The position numbers and the translations under genes were made by a program. The notes beneath the pieces were generated by a model, which saw only the letters and a list, made by a program, of their open reading frames with translations, was not told where the DNA came from and ran no database searches. From Ideonella_A sp963843805 (GTDB taxonomy: Bacteria; Pseudomonadota; Gammaproteobacteria; Burkholderiales; Burkholderiaceae_C): 64,000 bases of DNA. The stretch is taken from assembly GCA_963843805.1 (NCBI GenBank), contig CAWJLY010000005.1, forward strand, positions 124,001 through 188,000. Reading direction: 5' to 3'. This document shows positions 21,459 to 29,933 of the stretch, in pieces; position 1 is the first letter of the stretch, and the number at the start of each line of letters is the position of its first letter.

Positions 21459-21569
21459 CAGCGCCAACGCCTCGGCCGTCGGCGACCAGGCAATCGTCTC
21501 CAGGGTCGCGAGCGCATTCAGCCGGGTTCGCTTGCCGGATTCGATCACATCAGGGCAGCTGCGAAGCAA

Positions 21570-23489
21570 TCAGGACTCCGCGCCGACTTGGTCCTTGATC
21601 TGCTGCAGAGCCGACGGGTCGTCCATGGTGGTCAGGTCGCCCGGATCACGCCGTTCGCAGACGGCCTGGATGGCCCGCCGCAACATCTTTCCCGAGCGTG
21701 TTTTCGGCAGCAGCGAGACGAACAGCACCCGCGCCGGACGCGCCACCGCGCCGAGTTGCTGGTCGACGGTCTTCATGATGTCGCCCTCCAGTTTCAGGCG
21801 AGCCGCCGCGTCGCCCAGCATCGACGCATCCCTCGCCACCACAAACGCCATCGCGACCTGCCCTTTCAATTGATCGGCGACCCCGACCACGGCCACCTCG
21901 GCCACGTTGGCGTGGCTGGAAATGCTTTCCTCGATCTCGCGCGTGCCCAGGCGGTGGCCGGCCACATTGATCACATCGTCGGTGCGGCCGAGAATGAAGT
22001 AGTAGCCGTCTTCGTCGCGAACGCCCCAGTCGAAGGTGCTGTAGACCTGCCGGCCCGGCACGCTGGTCCAGTAGGTCTGAACGAACCGCTCGTCGTCACG
22101 CCAGATGGTCTGCATGCAGCCGGGCGGCAAAGGGCCTTCGATCGCCACCACGCCTTTCTGGTTTGCGGCGGTCAATTCGTTGCCGGTGTTCTCGTCGAGC
22201 AGCATGACCTTGTAGCCGTACATCGCCTTGCCCGGGCTGCCGAATTTGCTCGGCGACTGGTCGACGCCATGGGCCAGCGCAAGAATCGGCCAGCCGGTTT
22301 CGGTCTGCCAATAATTGTCGATGACCGGCTTGCCAAGCGCCTCGGTGATCCAGCGCGCCGTCGGTTCGTCGAGTGGTTCGCCGGCCAGAAACAGGGCTCG
22401 CAGTGACGACAGGTCATATTTCTTCAAATACACCGCGTCCTGCTTCTTCAAGACCCGCACCGCGGTCGGCGCGCTGAACATCACCGTCACCTTGTATTGC
22501 TCGACCAGGCGCCACCAGATCCCGGCATCGGGCCGGGTTGGCAGGCCTTCGTACAGGATGGTCGCCATGCCGGCGATCAGCGGGCCATACACGATGTAGC
22601 TGTGGCCGACCACCCAGCCGATATCGCTGGTCGAAAAGAAGGTTTCGCCCGCCTGGCCGCAGAAGATGTGCTTGATGCTGGCGGCCAGCGCCACCGCATA
22701 ACCACCGGTATCGCGCTGCACCCCTTTGGGCTTGCCGGTGGTGCCGCTGGTGTACAGCGTATAGCTCGGTGCCGTCGAGTCGAGCCAGGTGCAAGCCACT
22801 TCGGTCGCCAGGTGTTGCTCGCGCAGCGTGGCGTAATCGACGTCGCGGCCGTCGAGCATCTGCATCGCGGACAAACCGCGGTCCACGATCAGCACCTTGG
22901 CGGGTTTGACTTTGGCGAGTTTGATGGCCTCGTCGAGCAGCGGCTTGTAGGCCACCACCTTGCCCGAGCGGCTGCCGGCATCGGCACTGATGATGACAAC
23001 CGGCTGCGCATCGTCGATGCGGGTGGCCAGACTGCTGCTGGCAAAGCCGCCGAATACGACCGAATGGATGGCACCCAGCCGTGCACAGGCAAGCATTGCG
23101 AATACCGCCTCGGCGATCATCGGCATGTAGATCAAGACCCGGTCGCCCTGCCTGACACCGAGCGCCAACAAGCACGCTGCCATCCTCTGCACCTCGGCGT
23201 GCAATGCCTTGAAGGTGTAGCTGCGTTCCAGGCCCGTTTCGGTCGACACGAAGATCAGCGCGGGCTGATCGCCGCGGGTTGGCAGATGGCGATCCACAGC
23301 GTTGTGGCACAGGTTGATCTGGCCACCGACAAACCAGCGAGCGAATGGCGGGTTGCCGGCATCGCATACCTGGTCGAACGGTTTGTGCCAGTCGACCAGC
23401 GCGGCCTGCTCACGCCAGAAGGCATCGGGCTGGTCGATCGAACGGCGGTAGAAATCTTCGTAGGCGGGCGGTGGATGCGACGCGGTCAT
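21570..23489 (-). CDS. prpE: propionyl-CoA synthetase (PrpE type, acetyl-CoA synthetase family)
   Basis: It activates propionate to propionyl-CoA through an acyl-AMP. It has 639 residues: the acyl-CoA synthetase N-terminal segment (YEDFYRRSIDQPDAFWRE), the AMP-binding loop YTSGTTGKPKGVQRDTGG, DIGWVVGHSYIVYGPL, YWQTETGWPI and the C-terminal lysine motif TRSGKMLRRAIQAV, the site that is acetylated in relatives. KGVQRD with the threonine-glycine pair matches PrpE rather than Acs. The neighbouring AcuI-like reductase also suggests C3-acid metabolism. No prpBCD genes are nearby. Confidence 0.9.
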   Translation of the reverse strand: MTASHPPPAYEDFYRRSIDQPDAFWREQAALVDWHKPFDQVCDAGNPPFARWFVGGQINLCHNAVDRHLPTRGDQPALIFVSTETGLERSYTFKALHAEVQRMAACLLALGVRQGDRVLIYMPMIAEAVFAMLACARLGAIHSVVFGGFASSSLATRIDDAQPVVIISADAGSRSGKVVAYKPLLDEAIKLAKVKPAKVLIVDRGLSAMQMLDGRDVDYATLREQHLATEVACTWLDSTAPSYTLYTSGTTGKPKGVQRDTGGYAVALAASIKHIFCGQAGETFFSTSDIGWVVGHSYIVYGPLIAGMATILYEGLPTRPDAGIWWRLVEQYKVTVMFSAPTAVRVLKKQDAVYLKKYDLSSLRALFLAGEPLDEPTARWITEALGKPVIDNYWQTETGWPILALAHGVDQSPSKFGSPGKAMYGYKVMLLDENTGNELTAANQKGVVAIEGPLPPGCMQTIWRDDERFVQTYWTSVPGRQVYSTFDWGVRDEDGYYFILGRTDDVINVAGHRLGTREIEESISSHANVAEVAVVGVADQLKGQVAMAFVVARDASMLGDAAARLKLEGDIMKTVDQQLGAVARPARVLFVSLLPKTRSGKMLRRAIQAVCERRDPGDLTTMDDPSALQQIKDQVGAES

Positions 23490-23574
23490 GACGGTCCTCT
23501 GTTTCAGCGCATTTGGAGGCCACGCACTGACGTTGCCCTGACTCGGCGTTGATTCGGCATTCGTCGCCTCGCGA

Positions 23575-24555
23575 TCAGCCGATGCGTACCACCTTGCGGC
23601 CGCGAACCTTGCCTTGCATCAAGTCGCCGGCCGCTTCGACCACATCGTCCAGACCGATCTCGTCAGCAACGTCCGCCAATGTCTGCGCGGGCAGCTCTTC
23701 GGCAAGCGCACGCCAGGCCTGGCGCCGCATCGCCAGCGGGGCCATGACGCTGTCGATACCGGCAAGCGTGACGCCGCGCAGGATGAACGGCAACACACTG
23801 CCTGGCAGATCGGCGCTCTGTGCCAGCCCGCAGGCCGCAACAACGCCACCGTAGCGGGTCTGCGCCAAGGCGTTGACCAAGGTATGGCTGCCAACTGCAT
23901 CGACCACGGCGGCCCAGCGCTCCTTCTGCATCGGCTTGCCGGCACTGCCGAGGTCATTCCGATCGATTACCGCCTTTGCACCAAGCCGTTGCAGGTAATC
24001 CGATTCGCTGGCCTTGCCGGTCGAGGCTGTGACCCGGTAGCCCCGTTTGGCGAGCAATGCGGTGGCCACGCTGCCCACGCCTCCCGTGGCACCTGTTACC
24101 AGCACATCACCGTCACCAGGCGCCACCCCGTGGCGCTCGAGCGCGAGCACGCACAACATCGCCGTATAACCTGCCGTTCCGATCGCCATCGCCTGCGCAG
24201 TCGTGAAGGCATCAGGCAGCGCAACCAACCAGTCACCTTTCAACCGAGCGCGCTCGGCAAGGCAGCCGAACCGTGTTTCGCCAACGCCCCAGCCGTTGTG
24301 GATCACCGCGTCGCCCGGCTTCCAGTCGGGGTGGCTGCTTTCGATGACCGTGCCGGCGCCGTCGATGCCGGGCACCATGGGCCACGACCGCACCACCGGC
24401 CCCGTGTTGGTGATGGCGAGGCCATCCTTGTAATTGAGGGTCGAATGAGCGACCGCGATCAGCACATCGCCCTCGGGAAGTGTGGCGTCGTCGAGCGATT
24501 CGATCGCCGCGCTGAATCCGGCGTCGCCTTTTTTCAGAACCAGAGCCTTGAACAT
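23575..24555 (-). CDS. acuI: AcuI/YhdH-type zinc-free medium-chain reductase (acrylyl-CoA reductase)
   Basis: The family reduces acryloyl-CoA to propionyl-CoA with NADPH; members are often labelled YhdH quinone oxidoreductase. It has 326 residues from ATG 24555 (MFKALVLKK), with HSTLNYKDGLAI, MVPGIDGAGTV, and the NADPH loop VTGATGGVGSVATALLAKRG. The open frame extends to 24696 but homology begins at 24555. It sits 85 bases upstream of prpE on the same strand; together they would route acrylate or 3-hydroxypropionate and propionate to propionyl-CoA. The precise substrate is inferred from family and context. Confidence 0.85.
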   Translation of the reverse strand: MFKALVLKKGDAGFSAAIESLDDATLPEGDVLIAVAHSTLNYKDGLAITNTGPVVRSWPMVPGIDGAGTVIESSHPDWKPGDAVIHNGWGVGETRFGCLAERARLKGDWLVALPDAFTTAQAMAIGTAGYTAMLCVLALERHGVAPGDGDVLVTGATGGVGSVATALLAKRGYRVTASTGKASESDYLQRLGAKAVIDRNDLGSAGKPMQKERWAAVVDAVGSHTLVNALAQTRYGGVVAACGLAQSADLPGSVLPFILRGVTLAGIDSVMAPLAMRRQAWRALAEELPAQTLADVADEIGLDDVVEAAGDLMQGKVRGRKVVRIG

Positions 24556-24694
24556 GTCCCTCTCCCGCAATGTCGGTGACCCGATGGTAGCGGGGCGAAT
24601 CCCCTGCCGAATCGTCTGAAGTCCAAATACCCAAGGGTAAACGCACAGCGCAATGGGTTGACGCTTGAGGCCCACCCCATATATCCTGCGCGCC

Positions 24695-25312
24695 ATGCTC
24701 CAGTTTGGTAACAGATCATTACAGCGTGCGGCGTTTTCCTACATGCTGGCGGGCTGCTTGTGCGTGGCTGCCTTGCCTGCCGAAGCAATGCCGCCGGATG
24801 GCAGTGCCGATCCCATCGCGAGGTTGCTTGCCGACCGCGGAATACTGTCCCGGGTCTCGACGCATTCGAATGATCCGGCGACTGCTCCGCTACCGCTCGG
24901 CTTTGTTGCGTCAGTCAGAGATCGTGCATCGGAGATGGTACTCAACGCCATGGATTTTCTCGGCGTTGCCTATGTCCGCGGTGGTGATTCGGAAGAAACC
25001 GGTTTCGACTGCAGCGGATTCACGCGTTATATCTTCGAACGAAGCATCGGGCTGATGCTGCCCCGTCGCGCCGACGAGCAGGCGAGCGCTGCTGGTTTGA
25101 TCAGCATTCGCCGCGAGGAACTGAAGCCGGGTGATCTGGTGTTCTTCAACACCTTGCGACGCACCTTCTCTCACGTCGGCATTTATGTCGGCGATGGCAA
25201 TTTCATCCATTCACCGAAGCCAGGCGGCAAGGTGCGGGTCGAAAACATGAGTGTGGCCTACTGGAGCGCGCGGTTTACCGGTGCTCGCCGACCGGACGCA
25301 CAAGCCAACTGA
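24695..25312 (+). CDS. secreted NlpC/P60 cysteine peptidase
   Basis: A probable peptidoglycan endopeptidase of 205 residues. ATG 24695 gives a signal peptide (hydrophobic FSYMLAGCLCVAALPAEA ending near residue 33), so it acts in the periplasm. If the cysteine in AGCLC is in a lipobox the protein could be a lipoprotein, but the site is not canonical. The NlpC/P60 domain follows with the catalytic cysteine in FDCSGFTRYIFE and histidine in FSHVGIYVGDGNFIHSP. ELKPGDLVFF is the usual motif between them. It is divergent from acuI and ends in front of a terminator hairpin. Confidence 0.9.
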   Translation: MLQFGNRSLQRAAFSYMLAGCLCVAALPAEAMPPDGSADPIARLLADRGILSRVSTHSNDPATAPLPLGFVASVRDRASEMVLNAMDFLGVAYVRGGDSEETGFDCSGFTRYIFERSIGLMLPRRADEQASAAGLISIRREELKPGDLVFFNTLRRTFSHVGIYVGDGNFIHSPKPGGKVRVENMSVAYWSARFTGARRPDAQAN

Positions 25313-25320
25313 CGGCAGCG

Positions 25321-25338
25321 CTGGCCGGCGCCGGCCAG
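25321..25338. repeat. 18-base perfect palindrome
   Basis: CTGGCCGGCGCCGGCCAG is a perfect inverted repeat nine bases after the NlpC/P60 stop codon and just before a terminator hairpin. It may be a second stem of the same transcript end or a protein-binding site. The role is unknown. Confidence 0.4.
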
Positions 25339-25344
25339 TCGCGG

Positions 25345-25367
25345 AAAGCCGCTTCTGCGCGGCTTTT
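25345..25367 (+). terminator. Rho-independent terminator after the NlpC/P60 gene
   Basis: AAAGCCGC (25345-25352) pairs with GCGGCTTT (25359-25366) around a six-base loop and continues in T. It lies 33 bases after the NlpC/P60 stop and 90 bases before moaA, separating the two units. Confidence 0.65.
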
Positions 25368-25456
25368 GACGGCCAAAACCGGCTGGAAACCCGCCTCTCA
25401 AGGCGGCGATCGTGCCGCCCAGGCAAACCGTCTTCGGTCACAGGCACAATTCGCCG

Positions 25457-26593
25457 ATGGCGGAAAAATCCATAACACTTGTCGATCAGCGATATCGGGC
25501 TGTCATTCCGGTCGTGCCGGCCCGGCCTCGCCCGGCCAGTGGCCTGCTGACCGATCGGCTCGATCGACCGCTCCACGATCTGCGGATTTCGGTTACCGAC
25601 CGCTGCAACTTCCGCTGTTCGTATTGCATGCCGCGCGAGATATTCGACAAGAACTACCAGTTTCTCCCGCACGACTCGTTGTTGAGCTTCGAGGAAATTA
25701 CCCGACTGGCGAGAATCTTCGTCGCCCATGGCGTGAAGAAGATCCGCCTGACTGGTGGTGAGCCCTTGTTGCGCAAGAACCTCGACGTGCTGGTTGGCAT
25801 GTTGGCCAGCTTGCGTACCGTTGATGGCAAGCCGCTCGATCTCACGCTGACGACCAATGCGTCGGTGCTGGCGCGCAAGGCGCAAGCGCTGAAAGATGCC
25901 GGCTTGCAGCGAGTCACGGTCAGCCTGGACGCGCTCGACGATGCCATTTTTCGACGCATGAATGACGCCGACTTCCCGGTTGCCGCGGTGCTCGACGGCA
26001 TCGCCGCTGCACAGCGCGTCGGCCTCGGACCGATCAAGGTGAACATGGTCGTCAAGCGCGGTGTCAACGACGATCAGATCGTTCCGATGGCCCGGTTTTT
26101 CCGCGGCAGCGGCATGGTGCTGCGCTTCATCGAATACATGGATGTCGGTGCCAGCAACGGCTGGCGGATGGACGAGGTGCTGCCGTCGGCCGAGGTGCTG
26201 GCGCGAATCGGCGCCGAATTCGAACTGCTGCCGCTGCGCGCAGGCCAACCCGGCGAGACTGCCGAACGCTGGCGTTATGCCGACGGCGCTGGCGAAATCG
26301 GCCTGATTTCATCGGTCACCCAGGCGTTTTGCGGTGACTGCAACCGGGCGCGGCTGTCGACCGAAGGCAAGCTGTTTCTGTGCCTGTTCGCCAGTCAGGG
26401 GCATGATTTGCGCGCCTTGCTGCGCGGCGGATGCAGCGACCAGCAGATCGCCGCGGCAATCGGCTTGATCTGGAACGATCGCGATGACCGCTATTCGGCG
26501 TTGCGCAGCTCACAGACTACCAACCACATCGCCAACACCCCGGCCGAGCCAGGTGCTTCGAGACGCGTTGAAATGCACTACATCGGCGGCTGA
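25457..26593 (+). CDS. moaA: GTP 3',8-cyclase MoaA
   Basis: A radical SAM enzyme that with MoaC converts GTP to cyclic pyranopterin monophosphate, the first step of molybdenum cofactor synthesis. It has 378 residues from ATG 25457. The radical SAM cluster motif is CNFRCSYC (Cx3Cx2C) and the second Fe-S cluster uses FCGDCNRARLS and the later cysteine in LFLCLF. The chain ends YIGG, as required for activity in this family. The open frame begins at 25412, but MAEKSITLVD is the likelier start. mobA follows closely; moaC is not in the window. Confidence 0.95.
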   Translation: MAEKSITLVDQRYRAVIPVVPARPRPASGLLTDRLDRPLHDLRISVTDRCNFRCSYCMPREIFDKNYQFLPHDSLLSFEEITRLARIFVAHGVKKIRLTGGEPLLRKNLDVLVGMLASLRTVDGKPLDLTLTTNASVLARKAQALKDAGLQRVTVSLDALDDAIFRRMNDADFPVAAVLDGIAAAQRVGLGPIKVNMVVKRGVNDDQIVPMARFFRGSGMVLRFIEYMDVGASNGWRMDEVLPSAEVLARIGAEFELLPLRAGQPGETAERWRYADGAGEIGLISSVTQAFCGDCNRARLSTEGKLFLCLFASQGHDLRALLRGGCSDQQIAAAIGLIWNDRDDRYSALRSSQTTNHIANTPAEPGASRRVEMHYIGG

Positions 26594-26629
26594 CATGTGC
26601 GAGTTCGGATTTCAGGGCAGGTGGCCGCG

Positions 26630-27241
26630 ATGATCGCCGTTGACCAGATCACCGGTTTGATCCTTGCCGGTGGCCGAGGCAGCCGGATGGGCGGCGTCGA
26701 CAAGGGATTGCAAACGCACGCCGGCATGCCGTTGGCGCTGCACGCGTTGCTGAGGCTGGCACCTCAAGTGGGCACCCTGATGATCAATGCCAATCGAAAT
26801 CTGTCGGCCTACGAATCGTTCGGCGTTCCGGTCTGGCCTGATGCGGATACCGATTTCGCCGGACCCCTATCGGGCTTTCTTGTCGGCCTTGAACGCTGCG
26901 AAACGCCCTACTTGGTGACGGTGCCGTGTGATTCACCGAATTTTCCGGCTGATCTGGTGGCACGGCTGGCCGATGCGCTGCAACGCGAAGATGCAGACAT
27001 CGCCATCGCAGCGACTCACGACGAGACTTCGGCCACCGAACCTCGCCTGCAGCCGGTCTTCAGCTTGCTGAAGGCCGGGTTGCTCGAAAGCCTGGCAGGT
27101 TTTACGAAATCGGGCCAGCGCAAGATCGACCGTTGGACCGCGCAGCACCGTTGTGCCATCGTGGCGTTCGACGACGCCAGCGCATTCTTCAACGCCAATA
27201 CCGTGCAGGAACTGCAGGCCCTGCAGACGGTGCACGATTGA
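26630..27241 (+). CDS. mobA: molybdenum cofactor guanylyltransferase MobA
   Basis: It attaches GMP to the molybdenum cofactor for DMSO-reductase-type enzymes. It has 203 residues from ATG 26630, preceded by GGCAGGTGG. The nucleotide-binding motif LILAGGRGSRMGGVDKGL lies at the N-terminus, with FAGPLSGFLVGLE and TVPCDSPNFPADLVARL. It lies 36 bases after moaA and 31 bases before the second moeA. Its presence suggests the organism uses bis-MGD enzymes. Confidence 0.93.
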   Translation: MIAVDQITGLILAGGRGSRMGGVDKGLQTHAGMPLALHALLRLAPQVGTLMINANRNLSAYESFGVPVWPDADTDFAGPLSGFLVGLERCETPYLVTVPCDSPNFPADLVARLADALQREDADIAIAATHDETSATEPRLQPVFSLLKAGLLESLAGFTKSGQRKIDRWTAQHRCAIVAFDDASAFFNANTVQELQALQTVHD

Positions 27242-27272
27242 GCGCAGCATCCGCCTGCGTCCTGGCCGCCAG

Positions 27273-28571
27273 ATGACCACCTTGCCCACCCTGCAAGAGA
27301 TAGCCTCGTGCGTCAGCGGATACGACCCGAATGCGCTGCCGGTGGCACAGGCAAAAGCGTTCATCGGCCGGTTGGTACCCCGCGTGCAAGGCATTGAAAG
27401 CGTAGCGATCCGCAGCGCATTGGGGCGTGTGCTGGCGCGCGACATTGTCTCGGCGCTGGACGTGCCGGCCAACGACAACTCGGCGATGGACGGGTATGCG
27501 CTGTGCGCAGCCGATCTGCAGCTCGATGGCGAAACATCACTCACGGTGGTCGGCACATCGTTCGCAGGCGCCCGCATCCACGCCCCGGCCGGCCGCGGCC
27601 AGGCCGTGCGCATCATGACCGGTGCAGTGATGCCAGCGGGTTTCGACACCGTGGTGCCACAGGAGTTTGTCCAGGCCGACGGTGATCGGGTGCGCATTCC
27701 AGCCGGCGTGGTGCGCCTCGGCGACAACCGGCGCCTGGCGGGTGAGGATCTGGCGAAGGGTGAATCGGCATTGCAGTCAGGGCGGATCCTCAGTCCAGCC
27801 GACCTCGGCCTGCTGGCCTCGCTGGGACAGGCTGAAGTGCCGGTATTCCGCCGCCTCCGCGTCGCCTTCTTCTCGACCGGTGACGAACTGCGCTCGATCG
27901 GCGAACCGCTCGATGCCGGCTGCGTCTACGACAGCAATCGCTATACCTTGTGGGGCATGCTGCAACGCCTGGGCGTCGAGGTGATCGACATGGGCGTCGT
28001 GCGTGACGATCCGCGACTGCTGGAGCAGGCTTTCATCGATGCGGCCAGCGCCGCCGATGCGGTGATCACATCCGGCGGCGTCAGTGTCGGCGAAGCCGAT
28101 CACACGAAGCAGGTGATGGCCAGCCTGGGCGACGTGTTGTTCTGGAAAATCGCGATGCGCCCGGGGCGGCCGATGGCGATCGGGCGGATCGGCAACGCCC
28201 AACGCACAGACGCCCAACCAGCGATCCTGTTCGGCCTGCCGGGCAATCCGGTCGCCGTGATGGTGACTTTTTATGCTTTCGTTCGCGACGCCCTGCTGAC
28301 AATGAGCGGTGCGAAGACAGCACCGCTGCCGATGTTGCAGGCCGCCGCCCGATCGGCGATCCGCAAGAAGCCGGGCCGCACTGAATATCAGCGGGGCATT
28401 GTCAGCCGCGATGCCGATGGCCGGCTGCATGTCGACATCACCGGCTCACAGGGTTCAGGCATCTTGCGCAGCATGAGCGTGGCCAACGGGTTGGTCGTGC
28501 TGCATCACGAACAGGGCAGTGTCGACGCTGGCGGGATGGTCGACGTGTTGCCGTTCGAGGGCTTGATCTGA
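27273..28571 (+). CDS. moeA: molybdopterin molybdenumtransferase MoeA (copy 2)
   Basis: A second MoeA of 432 residues, with NDNSAMDGYAL, RIMTGAVMPAGFDTVVPQE, FSTGDEL, YDSNRYTLWGML, TSGGVSVGEADHTK and LFGLPGNPVAVMVTFY. It differs throughout from the copy at 12526-13791 (for example NSAMDGYAL versus NTSMDGYAL, and PGNPVAVMVTFY versus PGNPVSSFITF), so it is an old paralogue rather than a recent duplication. It has a longer N-terminus (TLQEIASCVSGYDPNALPV), as seen in E. coli-like MoeA. It closes the moaA-mobA-moeA operon and faces argG. Confidence 0.92.
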   Translation: MTTLPTLQEIASCVSGYDPNALPVAQAKAFIGRLVPRVQGIESVAIRSALGRVLARDIVSALDVPANDNSAMDGYALCAADLQLDGETSLTVVGTSFAGARIHAPAGRGQAVRIMTGAVMPAGFDTVVPQEFVQADGDRVRIPAGVVRLGDNRRLAGEDLAKGESALQSGRILSPADLGLLASLGQAEVPVFRRLRVAFFSTGDELRSIGEPLDAGCVYDSNRYTLWGMLQRLGVEVIDMGVVRDDPRLLEQAFIDAASAADAVITSGGVSVGEADHTKQVMASLGDVLFWKIAMRPGRPMAIGRIGNAQRTDAQPAILFGLPGNPVAVMVTFYAFVRDALLTMSGAKTAPLPMLQAAARSAIRKKPGRTEYQRGIVSRDADGRLHVDITGSQGSGILRSMSVANGLVVLHHEQGSVDAGGMVDVLPFEGLI

Positions 28572-28591
28572 GCCCGGCGAGGCGCGACACC

Positions 28592-29923
28592 TCAATCCGG
28601 CTTGCCGGCCTCCAGTCGCGGCAGCCCGCCACCGCTGGGCAAGAGACCGGTCTTGCTGTAGATCGCAAGCTTGTCGCGTGTGTCGCTGATATCGAGGTTG
28701 CGCATCGTCAACTGGCCAATCCGGTCCTGCGGCGAAAACGTCGATTCGCCTTTCTCCATCGTCAGACGGTCCGGGTGATAGGTCAGGTTCGGTGAACGGG
28801 TATCCAGGATCGAATAATCGTTGCCGCGGCGCAGCTCGATCGTCACCTCGCCGGTGATGGCACGCGCCACCCAACGCTGCGCGGTCTCGCGCAACATCAA
28901 GGCCTGTGAATCGAACCAGCGGCCCTGATACAGCAAGCGGCCGAGCTTGCGGCCGTTGTCACGGTATTGCTCGATGGTGTCTTCGTTGTGGATGCCGGTC
29001 ACCAGCCGTTCATAGGCGATGAACAACAGCGCCAGACCCGGCGCCTCGTAGATGCCGCGGCTTTTCGCCTCGATGATGCGGTTTTCGATCTGGTCGCTCA
29101 TGCCCAGACCGTGACGGCCACCGATGCGGTTCGCCTCGAGGATCAATTCGACTTGATCGTCGAAGCCGACGCCGTTCAAGGCCACCGGCTTGCCTTCGTC
29201 GAAGCGCACGCTGACCCGCTCGCGCTTGACCTCGACATCGTCGCGCCAGAACGCCACCCCCATGATCGGCTGGACGATCATCATGCCGCTGTCGAGCTGC
29301 TCGAGATCTTTCGCCTCGTGGGTGGCGCCCAGCATGTTCGAGTCGGTCGAGTAGGCTTTCTCGGCCGACATCTTGTAGCCGAAGCCCGCCTTTTGCATGA
29401 ATGCCGACATCTCCGCGCGGCCGCCGAGTTCGTCGATGAACTGCTGATCGAGCCAGGGTTTGTAGATCTTCAGCGCCGGGTTGGTCAGCAGGCCGTAGCG
29501 ATAGAAACGCTCGATGTCGTTGCCTTTGTAGGTGCTGCCGTCGCCCCAGATATTGACGTTGTCGTCTTTCATCGCCGCCACCAGCATGGTGCCGGTCACC
29601 GCACGGCCGAGCGGGGTGGTATTGAAATAGGTGATGCCGGCGGTCGAGATATGAAACGCACCACATTGCAACGCGGCAATGCCTTCGGCAGCCATCTGCC
29701 AACGGCAATCGATCAGCCGCGCCCGCTCGGCGCCGTATTGCATCGCCTTGCGTGGAATCTCATCGTAATCGGGCTCGTCGGGCTGGCCGAGGTTGGCGGT
29801 GTAGGCGTATGGAATGGCGCCCTTGTTGCGCATCCAGTGCAAGGCGGCACTGGTGTCGAGACCGCCTGAAAAGGCGATGCCGACCTTCTGGCCGGCGGGC
29901 AGGTTCTGGAGAATGGTGGACAT
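28592..29923 (-). CDS. argG: argininosuccinate synthase
   Basis: It joins citrulline and aspartate with ATP in arginine synthesis. It has 443 residues, of the longer E. coli-like subtype, with the PP-loop motif GIAFSGGLDTSAALHW, GDGSTYKGNDIERFYRYG, and STDSNMLGATHEAKDLE. It is the gene immediately downstream of ppsA (10-base gap) and may share its transcript. No other arg gene is present. Confidence 0.96.
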   Translation of the reverse strand: MSTILQNLPAGQKVGIAFSGGLDTSAALHWMRNKGAIPYAYTANLGQPDEPDYDEIPRKAMQYGAERARLIDCRWQMAAEGIAALQCGAFHISTAGITYFNTTPLGRAVTGTMLVAAMKDDNVNIWGDGSTYKGNDIERFYRYGLLTNPALKIYKPWLDQQFIDELGGRAEMSAFMQKAGFGYKMSAEKAYSTDSNMLGATHEAKDLEQLDSGMMIVQPIMGVAFWRDDVEVKRERVSVRFDEGKPVALNGVGFDDQVELILEANRIGGRHGLGMSDQIENRIIEAKSRGIYEAPGLALLFIAYERLVTGIHNEDTIEQYRDNGRKLGRLLYQGRWFDSQALMLRETAQRWVARAITGEVTIELRRGNDYSILDTRSPNLTYHPDRLTMEKGESTFSPQDRIGQLTMRNLDISDTRDKLAIYSKTGLLPSGGGLPRLEAGKPD

Positions 29924-29933
29924 CGGTCTGCGC

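Noticed and set aside
25313..25456. Molybdenum cofactor riboswitch before moaA
   Set aside because: The region is filled by a palindrome and a terminator hairpin belonging to the preceding gene; the remaining roughly 90 bases do not show the multi-stem Moco fold.
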